This document shows, in pieces, positions 1 through 10,612 of a stretch of 64,000 nt of DNA. Origin of the DNA: Closterium sp. Naga37s-1 (taxonomy: Eukaryota; Streptophyta; Zygnematophyceae; Desmidiales; Closteriaceae); the NCBI GenBank assembly GCA_947471745.1, contig CANJKZ010000774.1, positions 1,116,001 through 1,180,000 of the forward strand, read 5' to 3'. The translations under genes and the position numbers were made by a program. The notes under the pieces were generated by a model. The model was not told the DNA's origin. It was given only the letters and a program-made list of their open reading frames with translations, and searched no databases. Each line of letters opens with the position of its first letter. Within the stretch, counting starts at the first letter, position 1.

Positions 1-700
1 TCTTCCAGACCTTCTCCCCTACCATGAAGATGACCACTCTTCGGGTTCTGCTGCACGTCACCGATCAGCGTGACTACGAGCTGCACTCTCTTGACTTCAG
101 CACAACTCTCTTACCGGGCAGCCTGCATGAAGAGATCTGGGTTCGCCGCCCACCTGGCTTCACTGGGTCGTTGTCTTTAGGTACCCAGAGGAGCCTCCGG
201 CGGCCAGTCTACAGTCTCCGCCAGGCGCCTCGCGAGTGGCACGACACACTAAGGAAGACACTTGCGGGTCTTGGTTTTGCTCCTTCGACTGCTGACCCGT
301 CGCTGTTTGTGTGCATCAACACTTCGCTGCCGCCGTTCTACGTCCTCGTCTACTTCGACGACTTGGTCTTTGCCATTGCTGACTCCGAGGCTATGGCCCT
401 TGTGATGTCGGAGCTGCAGAAGAGACACATCTGCACTGACCTGGGTGAGCTGCGCAGCTATCTTGGCTTGTAGATCATCCGGGACAGAGCACGGTGCACC
501 ATCACCCTGACTCAGTCACACATGGTGCACCAGGTCCTTCAGCGCTTCGGCTTCCGGTACTCCTCGCCACAGTCCACTCCTCTGCCTACCGGTCACTCGC
601 TCTCAGATCCACCTTCGGACTAGTCCGTAGAGCCGAGTGGCCCATACCCAGAGCTTGTGGGCTGCCTCATGTACCTGATGACCTTAACTCGACCTAACCT
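1..700 (+). pseudogene. Copia A0, left part: reverse transcriptase and start of RNase H (decayed)
   Basis: This is the C-terminal pol of a Ty1/Copia element. The frame from 24 shows the RT core (LHSLDFSTT, RRPPGFTG, SLRQAPREWHD) and the active-site box as YFDD (about 349-360), followed by the connection segment (TITLTQSHMVHQVLQRFGF). A TAG at 471-473 replaces a Gln codon found in the sister copies, and a TAG at 621-623 replaces Glu, so the gene is dead. The reading continues to about 700, where the LTR of element A1 cuts it; the remaining RNase H resumes at 7718. The 5' part of the element lies outside the window. Confidence 0.9.
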
Positions 701-833
701 TGTCAGAATGTTTTAGTGCTTACATTTGTGTAGGCTATAGTGGGGTAGCCCATAAGGGGTACAACCCAATTAGGGTTAGCACTTGTACCCAACTCTTTCA
801 TAGTTCAATCATTCTTGTTTGTTAGTTTTCACA
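701..833 (+). repeat. 5' LTR of A1
   Basis: This 133-bp repeat starts TGTCAGAATG and ends TTTTCACA. It matches 7585-7717 except for two substitutions. Related LTRs sit at 8583-8714 (A0), 20835-20959 (A3) and 35452-35584 / 40906-41037 (A2); all share an internal block reading roughly GTAGGCTATAGTGGG and a GGGGTACA box. Confidence 0.93.
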
Positions 834-848
834 TGGTTTCAGAGTAGG
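834..848 (+). other. Primer binding site of A1
   Basis: The bases directly after the LTR read TGGTTTCAGAGTAGG, a diverged version of the TGGTATCAGAGC primer site complementary to initiator Met tRNA that is usual in plant Copia elements. Confidence 0.75.
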
Positions 849-2280
849 TTACTTGGGCCCACCACCTGCTACGCTGCGAGTACCCCCCTAGGCCCATCGC
901 CCCTAGCCCCGCACCCGGCCTCGTTCCTAGCCACGCGCCCGGCCCGTACCTCGCCCGCGATCGGCCCGTACCTAGCCCGCGCCGGGCCCGTCTCTCGCTC
1001 GCGCCCGGCCCGTACCTAGCCCGCGACTGGCCGGTACCTAGCCCGCGACTTGGCCCCGTACCTAGCCCGCGCCCCGTCGACACCAGTGCCCGGCCCCGTA
1101 CCTAGCCCGCGCCCCATCGACACCCGCGCCCGGCCCGTACCTAGCCCGCGCCCGGCCCTGTCTCACGCCCGCGCTCGGCCCATACCTAGCCCGTGACCCG
1201 GCCCCGTACCTAGCCTGCGCCCTGTCTCACGCCCACGCTCGGCCCGTACCTAGCCCGCGACCCGGCCCCGTACCTAGCCCGCGCCCCGTCGACACCAGTG
1301 CCCGGCCCCGTACCTAGCCCGCGCCCCGTCGACACCCGCGCCCGGCCCGTACCTAGCCCGCGCCCGGCCCTGTCTCACGCCCACGCTCGGCCCGTACCTA
1401 GCCCGCGACCCGGCCCCGTACCTCGCCCGCGCCTGGCCCCGTACCTAGCCCGCGCCCAGCCCCGTCCCTAGCCCGCACCAGGCCCCGTACCCAGCCCCGC
1501 GCCCGGCCCCTTCCCTAGCCCGCGCCCGTCGACGCCCGCGCCCGGCCCCGTCCCTCGCCCAGCGCCCGGCCCCCGCGCCCGACCCTGTACCTAGCCCCGC
1601 GCCTGGCCCCAGTTCAGAGCCCAGCGCCCGGCCCCGTACCTAGCCCGTGCCCGGCCCCTTGTTTGGCCCCTCGGCCCCGCCCCTCGGCCCCTAGCCTCGG
1701 CCTCTAGGCTCGGCCTCCTCGGCCCTCGTGTTTGGCCCCTCGGCCCCTCGACCCTCCCGTTTGGCCCCTTGGCCCCCCTAGGCCTCTCGGCCCCCCCATA
1801 GGCCCCTTGGCCCCTCGGCCCTCTTGTTTGGCCCCTCGGCCCACTAGGCCCCTTGGCCACCTAGGCCCTTCGGCCCCCTAGGCCCCTCGGACCCTTGGCC
1901 CTCTTGTCACTTGGCCCCTTGGCCCCTTGACCCCCAGGCACCTCGGCCCCTCGGCTCCTAACCTCACCCCCCCCCCTCGGCCTCGTGTTTGGCCCCTCGG
2001 CCCCTAGTCCCCGCGGCCCCTCGGCCCCTAGGACCCTTGGCCCCTCGGCCCCTAGGCCCCGCCACCCTTTTGTTTGGCCCCTCGGCCCCTAGGCCCCTTG
2101 GCCCCTAGTCTCCTTGGCCCATTGGCCCCTCGGACCCTTGGCCCCTCGGCCCCTCGGCCCCTCGGCCCCGCCACCCTTGTGTTTGGCCCCTCGGCCCCTA
2201 GGCCCCTCGGCCCCTAGGCCCCTACTGCTACTGGTGCTCATACTGCCACCCCTCTCACAGCTCCTGCCGCCCCGCGCGCC
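849..2280 (+). repeat. GC-rich tandem-repeat leader of A1
   Basis: The stretch between primer site and gag remnant is a degenerate minisatellite. From about 900 to 1640 the unit resembles GCCCGGCCCCGTACCTAGCC; from about 1640 to 2240 it changes to short units around GGCCCCTCGG. Open frames on both strands here are by-products of a stop-poor repeat. Equivalent leaders occur in A2 and A3 with different unit order and length. Confidence 0.85.
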
Positions 2281-4969
2281 GCCTAGATTGCCCACTATGA
2301 CTTCTCTTCGTCGTAGCGGTGGGAGTGGTGACGGCGGTGGTGGCGGCAGTGGGGGTCGTGGCGGCCGTCCCAGCAGACGCTGTGGAGCTGTTTGGTAGGG
2401 AGCTTCTGGCATGGCCAGCAGCGTCAGCGCGAGTCCCTTACACCCCAGCAGCTACGTGAGTGGTGCACTAGTTGGGGTGGTGGCGGTGGCAGTAGTGGCA
2501 GTCACTCTGTAGCTGTTCAGTTGGGAGTTCCTGGCGGTGGCCTGACGCACCTGCAGCGGCGTCCGCGCGAGACCCTTACGCCTCAGCAACTTTGTGAGTG
2601 GTACGTTCAGCGTGGGGCGTCTCCGAGTAGTACTCGCTGCCCGTACGTCATTCGCACAGGTGACCGGGCTGGTCAGACTTGCGGGACAATTGGTCACACA
2701 CAGTCTCGCTGCTTCTCCTGTCTAAGCGACACCTGGCGTGCGGAGTTTGGCGACGCGACTAAGCTTCCCCGCTGGCTCGAGCTGGTTAGGCAGCATGTGG
2801 ATATCTTTTCTCTAGACTATGATGCTATTCTCACTGCTATGTATGCTTTGTCTGCTAGTGCGGAGGGTGACTGTTCCCGGTGTGTGCCACCTGACCCAGG
2901 TGTAGCGGCTGCTGCTCTAGGTGCTAGTGGGTCTGGTACTCCCCCTGGTACTGCGCCTCCTGAGGCCTTGCACACCTTCACGTTGGACTCCGGCGCCTCG
3001 CGCTGTTTCTTTTGTGACAGCACCACTCTCACTCCTCTCCCTGCACCTGTCCCAGCCAGACTGGCTGACCCCTCTGGGGGCCCGGTCGTTGCCCGTTCCT
3101 CCACTGTCCTCCTGTGTCCGGCGGTTCCGTCCGGCTCACTGTCAGGTCTTCACCTCCCCTCGTTCTCTACGAACTTGGTGAGTACCGCTGCCCTTCAGGA
3201 TGCGATGGTCACTACCACCACTCCTGGGGGTCAGCGTGTGTCGATCTGCACGTGCACACGGACGGGGCATCACCTGGCTACGTTCACTCGTCGGCCAGGG
3301 TCGAGTCTGTACACGCTGGCTACCATGCCTCCTCAGGTCGCTGCGTCTGCTCAGGTGTCCGCGTCAGGTCAGGTAGCTGCCTCTTGCTCGTGTCGCCTCC
3401 TGACGCACCAGACTCTTCTTTGGCACCACCGCCTGGGTCACCCCTCCCTGCCATGCCTTTGTGGCATGCACTCCTGTCTCCTTGTCTCTGGTCTCCCCAA
3501 GTCTCTGCCTCCCTTACCACCCTCGCCTGCCCCGCCCTGTCTTCCTTGCGTCGAGGGGCGGCAGCGCGCCGCTCCTCACTCCTCCTCGTTTCCCACGACG
3601 ACTGCTCCCCTGCAGACCCTCCATATGGACGTGTGGGGCCCAGCCCGCGTCAATGGACAGGGCCGCGAGCGCTACTTTCTGCTGTTAGTTGACGACTATA
3701 CGTGGTACACCACGGTCTTCCCCTTGTGCAGCAAGGGTGAGGTCTCTGCTGTCTTGATCCCTTGGATCTGCACAGTCCGTCTCCAGCTGCGCGAGCGGTT
3801 CGGCCAGGACCTTCCTGTCCTGCGTCTGCACTCTGACAGAGGTGGTGAGTTCTCCTCCGACCTCTTGCGAGACTTTTATCGTGGGGAGGGCATCACCCAG
3901 TAGTTCACGCTTCCGGACTCCCCTCGGCAAAATGGGATTGCTGAGCGCCGCATTGGCTTAGTCATGGAGGTCGCTCGTACCTCCATGATCCATGCGGCCG
4001 CTCCCCATTTTCTGAGGCCGTTTGCGGTCCAGTACGCTGCGCATCAGCTCAACCTCTGGCCCCGTGTCTCCTTGCCGGAGACCTCGCCCACACTGCGTTG
4101 GACGGGGAAGGTTGGCGATGCGTCGGTGTTCCGGGTCTGGGGTTCTCGTGCCTTTGTTCGCGATACGTCCGCGGACAAGCTCTCCGCCCGCGCCATTCCC
4201 TGCGTCTTCCTTGGCTTTGTCCCTGACGCGCCTGGCTGGCAGTTTTACCACCCCACCTCGCGCCGTGTCCTCCCATCTCAGGACGTCACGTTTGAGGAGT
4301 CGGTTCCCTTCTACCGTCTCTTCCCCTACCGTTCTGCCCCTCCCTCGCCCCCGCCGCTCTTCCTTGCTCCCGGTCCACCTCAGGTAGACCCCCTCCCGCC
4401 CCAGGGTCCTGCTCCCTCGGGTGTGTCTCAGGTATACCCTCTCCCTGGTACTGCGCCTGTTCAGGTAGGAGTCGACTCAGGTGCTGCTCTAGGTGCTGCG
4501 TCTGGGGGTGCTGCGTCTGGGGGTGCGGAGCCGGGGGTTGTGGGGTCTGAGGGTGTTGGGTCTAAGGGTGCTGAGCCTGGGGGTGCTGAGCCTGAGGGTG
4601 TTGAGCCTGGGGGTGCTGAGTCGGAGGGTGCGGAGTCTGGGCGTGCTGAGCCTCGGGGTGCTGCTTCGTCTGGAGGTCTTGCTGGTGCTTCGCCGCGACT
4701 GTCCTTGCAGCAGCTGCGTGAGTGGCTTGTTCGGCGCGCGCACCATCGGAGTGGAGCTCCCGGAGCTGGAGGGGCTGGAGACACTGGAGCTGGAGGTGCT
4801 GCTGTTACTACTGGAGCCGGTGGTACTGGAGGTACTGCTGCTACTGGTCCTAGAGGTGCTCGTACCAGTGGTGCTGGAGCTGCCGGGACTGGTGGCTTTG
4901 GGTGCGCTGGAGCTGGAGACCCTAAGGAGCCTGGAGCTGCTGGCGCTAGAGGCGCTGCAGCTGGAGTAG
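2281..4969 (+). pseudogene. A1 gag C-terminus, protease and integrase (decayed pol, first part)
   Basis: The frame 2392-3903 starts in the Gly/Arg-rich tail of gag, contains an unusual Cys/His knuckle (2638-2712, C-X13-C-X4-H-X4-C), the protease box LDSGAS (near 2988), the GAG-pre-integrase zinc region (LWHHRLGHPS ... CLPC) and the integrase core with MDVWGP (first Asp) and HSDRGGEF (second Asp). A TAG at 3901-3903 interrupts it. The same frame resumes with the integrase Glu region (NGIAERR) and continues into a Gly/Ala/Glu-rich linker of short repeats, 4490-4960. The main capsid domain seen in A2 (37230-38000) is missing. A frameshift near 4970 separates this part from RT. Confidence 0.88.
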
Positions 4970-4975
4970 CTGGAG

Positions 4976-7360
4976 TTGGGGGCCCTGGTCATAGGCGCTG
5001 GGGCTGCAGGAACTGGTGTTGGAGGCACTGGTGCCGGAGGCGCTGGGGCGGCAGGAGCTGGAGCTGTTGACCCTGGAGCTGAAGGTAGTGAAGACACTGT
5101 GCGGCCGCGACTGTACTTCGTTCCCCTGCTTCTGCAGGTTCTTGGTGTCCCGTCTTCTATTGGTCTTCCTCCTCCCTTCCAATGTCCACCGCTTGACCAG
5201 TCGCAACCGCCGTTACAGCCAGCCTCCCCACTGCCTGCTCCCTCTCCTTGCACTGAGCAGTCCGGAGGTCTTACAGAGCGCCGTGAGCCTGCGTCTCGTC
5301 CTGTTTCGCCTGTTCGCACTGCTCGTCGCGCTCCTCGTTCGCGTCCTCCTCCTGTTCCCGGCACGCACACTATGACACTCCGTCCTTCCTCTGTTCCACT
5401 GCGTGTTCCTCTGCCTGCTCCTCGTGAGTCCTCTCTTCCTGAGGTCCCTGACCCTGAGTCTGACCGAGCGCGTACTGCCAGTCCCACTGTCGCTGGTCTC
5501 CTTGCCACTGCTGTCATTGACCCTTCCTTTGAGTCTGCTGCTGCGTCTGCTCTCGTTGCCGAGCTGCTTGACTTTGCTGCTGCCTGTCGTCTCGACTACG
5601 CCTCTGCTCTAGCTGCTGAGTCTGTGCCTGCCAGTCCTCCGTCCGTCGGGGGTGAGTGTGCTCTTGGCACGGACGTCCTTGAGGACACGCAGGAGGACTT
5701 TGAGTGTCTTGCAGCTGCTTTATCTCATTTCGCTTCCATGCTGCTTGCCCCTGAGGGAGACCCGGATGCTCCAGACATCCCGACCCCGCGCTCTTACGTA
5801 GAGGCGATTACGGGTCCTTACTCCTCTCAATGGCAGGCAGCTATGGATGCCGAGATGGCATCCTGGAACTCCACAGGCACCTACGTCGACGCAGTTCCTT
5901 CGTCTAGGGCGAAGATAGTCGATGGCATGTGGATTTTCAGGGTGAAGCGCCCGCCGGGTTCTCCGCCTGCCTTCAAGGCGCGTTACGTTGCTCGAGGCTT
6001 CAGCCAGCGACAGGGAGTTGACTACTTCCAGACCTTCTCCCCCACCCCGAAGATGACTACTCTTCGGGTGTTGCTGCACGTCGCTGCTCAGCGTGACTAC
6101 GAGTTGCACTCCCTGGACTTTAGTACAGCCTTCCTGCAGGGCAGCCTGCACGAGGAGATCTGGCTGCGCCGACCACCTGGTTTCACTGGGACGTTTCCGG
6201 CAGGTACTTAGTGGAGCCTCCGCCGGCCAGTCTACGGTCTCCGCCAGGCGCCTCGCGAGTGGCACAACACACTGAGGACTACACTTGCGGCTCTTGGGTT
6301 TGCTCCTGCTACTGCTGACCCGTCGCTGTTTCTACGCACCGACACCTCGCTGCCGCCGTTCTACGTCATATTGTACGTCGACGACCTCGACTTTGCCACG
6401 GCTGACACTGAGGCACTGACCCTTGTGAAGTCCGAGCTGCAAAACAGACACACCTGCACTGACCTGGGTGAACTGCGCAGCTATCTTAGCCTGCAAATCA
6501 CCCGGGACAGAGCACGGCGCACCATCACACTAACTCAGTCACACATGGTGCACCAGGTCCTTCAGCGCTTCGGCTTCCAGTACTCCTCGCCACAGCTCAC
6601 TCCTCTGTCTACCAGCCACTCGCTCTCAGCTCCACCTTCGGACGAGTCCGTAGAGCCGAGTGGTCCGTACCCAGAGCTTGTGGGTTGCCTCATGTACCTG
6701 ATGACTTGCACACGACCTGACCTCGCGTACCCTCTCAGTCTTCTGGCTCGCTACGTGGCTCCCGGTAGACACCGAAAGGTGCACTAGGATGCTGCGAAGA
6801 GGGTACTGCATTACCTGTGCAGTACGTCGGGCATGGGGCTTGTGCTTCGAGGACGAGGTCCAGTTGTCCTCACTGGTCACGTAGACGCCTCCTGGGTTGA
6901 CGACTCAGCTACGCAGCGGTCGTCACAGGGTTACACCTTCAGCCTTGGGTCCGGCTCTATTTCCTGGCGGTCTACCCGCTCGTCTTCGGTTCTCAGCTCC
7001 AGTTGTGAGGCTGAGATCTACGCCGGAGCCATGGCTGCACAGGAGCTACGCTGGCTCACCTACTTGCTGACCGACTTGGGAGAGCAGCCTCGTTCGCCTC
7101 CAGTCCTGTACGTAGACAACAAGGCCATGATTGCCTTGTGTCAGGAGCACAGACTGGAGCACAGAACGAAGCACATCGCTCTACGATACTTCCTTGCTCG
7201 AGATTTGCAGTAGCGTGGCCAGCTTCGTCTTGCGTACGTGGCCCCTAGGGCCAACACTGCTGATATATTCACCAAGCCACTTCCACCTGGTGATCATCAG
7301 CGTTTCTCTACTGGTTTAGGCCTTGTGCCTACTTTGTCTCACTTGCTCACTGTGTGACTT
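4976..7360 (+). pseudogene. A1 reverse transcriptase and RNase H (decayed pol, second part)
   Basis: The frame begins in a Pro/Ser/Ala-rich linker and enters RT near 5800 (WQAAMDAEMASW, GMWIFRVKRPPG, KARYVARGFSQ, LDFSTAFLQG). A TAG at 6209 replaces a Gln codon. The frame then continues with YGLRQAPREW, the catalytic YVDD (6374-6385), the connection segment, a TAG at 6785 in place of Trp, and RNase H (DASWVDD, SSSCEAEIYAGA, YVDNKAMI) to a further TAG at 7211 in place of Gln. The end of RNase H (NTADIFTKPL) reaches about 7350. The catalytic residues survive, but four nonsense or frame lesions across A1 pol rule out a product. Confidence 0.9.
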
Positions 7361-7584
7361 TGCTTGTGCCGTGATGTATATATGTACCTGCATGCTTACA
7401 CTTGCTAGGGTATGATCACTGTATTGGTTGTTCTTTTTTATAGAACTCTGCACGTGAACTGGCCTTGTGGCCCTTTGCTTGTGCTCGCACTGTGTGGTGA
7501 CTTTGTGATCCACCCTGAGCTTGCTTTGCTTTTCTTGACTGGTCTTGTGACCACTTGTTCTCCCCCACTTTGCCTATGGGGGTG
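7361..7584 (+). other. A1 3' untranslated region with polypurine tract
   Basis: No coding signal. The last bases before the LTR, CCTATGGGGGTG (7573-7584), are the likely polypurine tract. The upstream block around GATCCACCCTGAGCTTGC (about 7508) is shared, as reverse complement, with the N elements at 9211-10764 and 58725-59683 and, in direct orientation, with A0 and A2. Confidence 0.75.
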
Positions 7585-7717
7585 TGTCAGAATGTTATAG
7601 TGCTTACATTTGTGTAGGCTATAGTGGGGTAGCCCATAAGGGGTACAACCCAATTAGGGTTAGCACTTGTACCCAACTCTTTCATAGTTCAATCATTCTC
7701 GTTTGTTAGTTTTCACA
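7585..7717 (+). repeat. 3' LTR of A1
   Basis: 133 bp, TGTCAGAATG to TTTTCACA, near-identical to 701-833. It is followed by GACCT, the right copy of the target duplication, and then by the resumed RNase H frame of A0. Confidence 0.93.
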
Positions 7718-8582
7718 GACCTTGCCTACCCTCTTAGCATCCTGGCACGCTACGTTGCGCCCGGGAGACACCGATTAGAGCACTGGGAGATCGCTAAGAG
7801 GGTGTTGCGCTACTTGTGCAGTATGTCGGGCATGGGGCTCGTGCTTGGAGGACGGGGTCGAGTTGTCCTCACTAAACACGCAGACGATTCTTGGGTTGAC
7901 GACTTGACTACTCAGCGGTCGTCACCGGGTTACACTTTCAGCCTTGGCTCCGGGTCTTTTTCTTGACGGTCTACCCGCTCGTCCTCTGTTCTTAGTTCCA
8001 GTTGTGAGGCTGAGATCTACGCAGGGGCCATGGTTGCACAAGAGTTACGCTGGCTCACCTACCTGCTGACCGACTTGGGAGAGCTGCCTCGTTCATCTCC
8101 AGTTCTGTATGTAGACAACAAGGCCATGATTTCCTTGTGTTAGGAGAACAGAATGGAGCACACAACGAAGCACATCGCTCTGCGTTAATTTCTTGCTCGA
8201 GAGTTGCAGCAGCGTGGTCAGCTTCGTCTTGCTTACGTGGCCACTCGGGCCAACACTGCTGATATATTCACCAAGGCACTTCAGTCTGGTGATCATCAGC
8301 GTTTCTCTACTGTTTTAGGCCTTGTGCCTACTTTGCCTCACTTACTCACTGCTTGACTCTGTTGTACTGTGATGTATATGTGTACCTGCATGCTTACTCT
8401 TGCTAGGCTTTGATCACTGTACTGGTTGTTCTCTTTTGTATAACTCTGCATGTGAACTGGCCTTGTGGCCATTTGCTTGTGCTCAGAATGCGTGGTGAAT
8501 TCGTGATCCACCCTGAGCTTGCTTTGCTTTTCTTGACTGATCTTGAGACCACTTGTTCTCCCCCTCTTTGCCTATGGGCGTG
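7718..8582 (+). pseudogene. Copia A0, right part: RNase H and 3' UTR
   Basis: The frame from 7703 resumes the pol frame broken at 700 (DLAYPLSILARYVAPGRHR). RNase H landmarks DDSWVDD, SSSCEAEIYAGA and YVDNKAMI are visible. Lesions are a TGA at 7964 (Trp in A1), a TAG at 8141 (Gln in A1) and a TAA at 8186 (Tyr in A1). After the end of pol near 8357 the sequence is a non-coding 3' UTR with the family A polypurine motif CTATGGGCGTG just before the LTR. Confidence 0.88.
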
Positions 8583-8714
8583 TGTCAAACATATATAGTG
8601 CTTATATTGTGTAGGCTATAGTGGGATAGCCCATAAGGGGTACAACCCAATAAGGGTTAGTACTTGTACCCAACTTTCTGTTCAATGCATTCATTCTCGT
8701 TCTAGATTCTGACA
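8583..8714 (+). repeat. 3' LTR of A0
   Basis: 132 bp, TGTCAAACAT to TTCTGACA, clearly related to but diverged from the A1 LTRs, so A0 and A1 are separate insertions of one family. It abuts minus-strand gag of element D at 8715, which is therefore the target of A0. Confidence 0.85.
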
Positions 8715-9211
8715 CGTGGTAGTATTGATGCTTCTCCTGGATGGTTCCTTCCGATGGGAAAGGTAAGCTTTCGTCGTAATACATCCAGATCTGAGCGGTT
8801 GTTGCGAGGAGTTCGAATTTCGAAGCTCCACGTGTAGAAGTCTTTGCCGTCGAATTGAGTTGACGTCTTTAGCTTTGAAGTCAAGATGAATTCTGTTTGT
8901 AGATTCGCAATTGTTTCTGGATGTACTCGTTCTTGAATGTCTTGTGAAGGAGCTGAAGCTTTACGGTTGTCAAAGGTGAAAGACCTCTAGGAGTTGACGC
9001 GACGGTCTTCTCCAGGGAGAGGGAGTCCAGCAACTCCTCTTGTGTAACTTGAGCCATCCATGCTCATAGCTTGATGGCTCTCAAGAGCATTGATGCGGGC
9101 GACAAGTTGATCCACGAGAGCGGCGCTGACAGAGGTCACCGCTGATGGCGCAGCAGGCGTTGCTGGTGGTGGGCCCGGAGAATCTGCAGTGTCTTTTCCC
9201 TCGGGAGCCAT
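8715..9211 (-). pseudogene. Copia D gag N-terminus (fragment)
   Basis: Read on the minus strand, an ATG at 9211-9209 opens a frame starting MAPEGKDTAD, then a helix-prone stretch (ALVDQLVARINALE). After one TAG near 8990 the same frame continues to a Copia gag-like box (FDGKDFYTW). The part after 8715 is missing because A0 inserted there. The start codon straddles the left end of N1; without N1 the ATG is supplied by the duplicated AGCCAT at 10765-10770, directly downstream of D's leader. Function as gag is inferred from position after LTR and primer site. Confidence 0.6.
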
Positions 9212-9362
9212 GTTAAGAAATAGCAGGAATGTTAGAAATGAGAAAAGAGGAAAGAGGGGTTTCACTAGCAAGCAGTTGAGTACATATAGCAAACCCTAAA
9301 TTTGGGTTGTACTCACTATTGAGTACCCCACTGCAGGCTAGACAAAACATAACATTCTGACA
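9211..9362 (-). repeat. 3' LTR of N1
   Basis: 152 bp; on the minus strand it runs TGTCAGAATG to TTCTTAACA. The first bases equal the family A LTR start, while the body differs (CTGCAGTGGGGTACTC block). Confidence 0.9.
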
Positions 9363-10597
9363 CACCCCCATAGCCAAAGTGGGGTGTAATCAGCACAACA
9401 AGAAAAGCAAAACAAGCTCAGGGTGGATCACAATGTCACCACACATTCTGAGCACAAGTACAAGCAGCAGTAGTTTATAGTTCACAAATATAAGCAAAGC
9501 TAGAGGCAGTCACAGACGGTAAGTGAGGAGGAGGAGGGACTGTGAGAGGAGAAGAGATAGGAGACGACAGGTGAAGCTGCAGACACACGGGCAACAGGAG
9601 CGGCGCGCACTGTGGCTACCGGAGATTGTAGCCTCCGGACTACTGGAGTAACTGGCTCCTCGACTAACTCTGAGCTGCAGGAGCAACGGACCCACGGGCG
9701 ACTGGCGCAGCAGGCTCGCTGGGCTACCGGAGATTGTAGCCTCCGGACTACTGGCGCTGATGGCGACACGACAGCTGCCTCCGCCCAACATCCTCTAACT
9801 GTCTCACCCCCCTTTCACACACCCCCTGCTGCACCTCTAGCATTACTCATACTCCACCCCTTAGCACCACTCCATCGGCTCCCACACCCCCACCCCCCTC
9901 AGCGGCAGCTGCAGCAGTGGGAGACGGAGGAGGAGGAGGAGCAGGGGATGCCACTCACTCGCCACCCCCCACTCGCCACCCCCAAACCCTAACAAAGGGC
10001 AGGGCCGGAGATGGGGGGGGAGGGGGCCGCGACGAAAACAGGAGGGGCCGACGCGTGGCCCCCGTCAGTCGCCCCTCCCTCGCCTGTCGAGGCGACCCTG
10101 GGGGGGGCCGCGCCACGCGGGCCCCAATTGGCGCCGCGACGGGGTCGCAATGGGCGACGGGGCAGGGCCGGGGCAGGGCCGGGGTAGGGCCAGAGCAGGG
10201 CCAGGACAGTGCCGGGGCGAGGCCGCGACAGGTCCGGGACAGGGCCGCGACAGGGTCGGGGCAGGGTCGGGGCCGCGACAGGGCCGCGACGGGCGACGGG
10301 GCAGGTCCGGGGCGAGGCCGGGGCGAGGCCGCGACGGGTCGCGACAGGCGACGAGGCGGGGCCGGGGTGAGGCCGGGGCAGGGCCGCGACGGGGCCGCGA
10401 CGGGGGCCACGAAGGGGCCGCGACGGGCAGAAAACCGCCGCGCGCCCCTAGCGCGCGGCGGGAAGAAAAAAGGGCCGCGCGCCATAGGCGCGCGGCAGGA
10501 AAGAAGATAGTGCGCGCCCGAGGCGCGCTATAGGCAGGACAGCAGCAGCGGAAGCATTGGTGGGGGCCCATACACAGGATCGACCCGAGGGGGTCGA
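9363..10597 (-). other. N1 internal region, non-coding
   Basis: The part next to the 3' LTR (9363-9480) matches the 3' UTR of family A. A central block repeats a segment around CTACCGGAGATTGTAGCCTC twice (about 9615 and 9723). From 10000 to 10500 the sequence is low-complexity, very GC-rich (GGGGCAGGGCCG-like units) with stop-poor frames on both strands. I see no gag, protease, integrase or RT motif. Confidence 0.75.
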
Positions 10598-10612
10598 CCT
10601 GCTCTGATTCCA
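10598..10612 (-). other. Primer binding site of N1
   Basis: On the minus strand, TGGAATCAGAGCAGG follows the 5' LTR directly; it resembles the primer sites of A2 (TGGAATCAGAGTAGG) and A3 (TGGTTTCAGAGCAGG). Confidence 0.8.

Larger units (their letters stand above)
701..7717 (+). mobile_element. Ty1/Copia LTR retrotransposon A1, complete ends, nested in A0
   Basis: The element is 7,017 bp with two 133-bp LTRs differing at 2 positions by eye. A primer site follows the left LTR and a polypurine tract precedes the right one. Domain order is gag C-terminus, protease, integrase, RT, RNase H, which is Copia order. Flanks are AACCT (696-700) and GACCT (7718-7722), a 5-bp target duplication with one mismatch, and removing the element rejoins the RNase H of A0. 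The coding region carries four in-frame stops (3901, 6209, 6785, 7211) and a frameshift near 4970, and it lacks the main capsid part of gag, so A1 is non-functional despite its similar LTRs. Confidence 0.93.

Noticed and set aside
829..2412. Arg/Gly/Ala/Pro-rich frames on both strands in family A leaders
   Set aside because: Low-complexity GC repeats without stops; no domain, no conserved start. The possibility of leader translation is noted only for A2 gag.
9612..10533. Coding region inside N1 (several frames over 100 codons)
   Set aside because: All are overlapping frames of GC-rich simple repeats on both strands with no retroelement motif.
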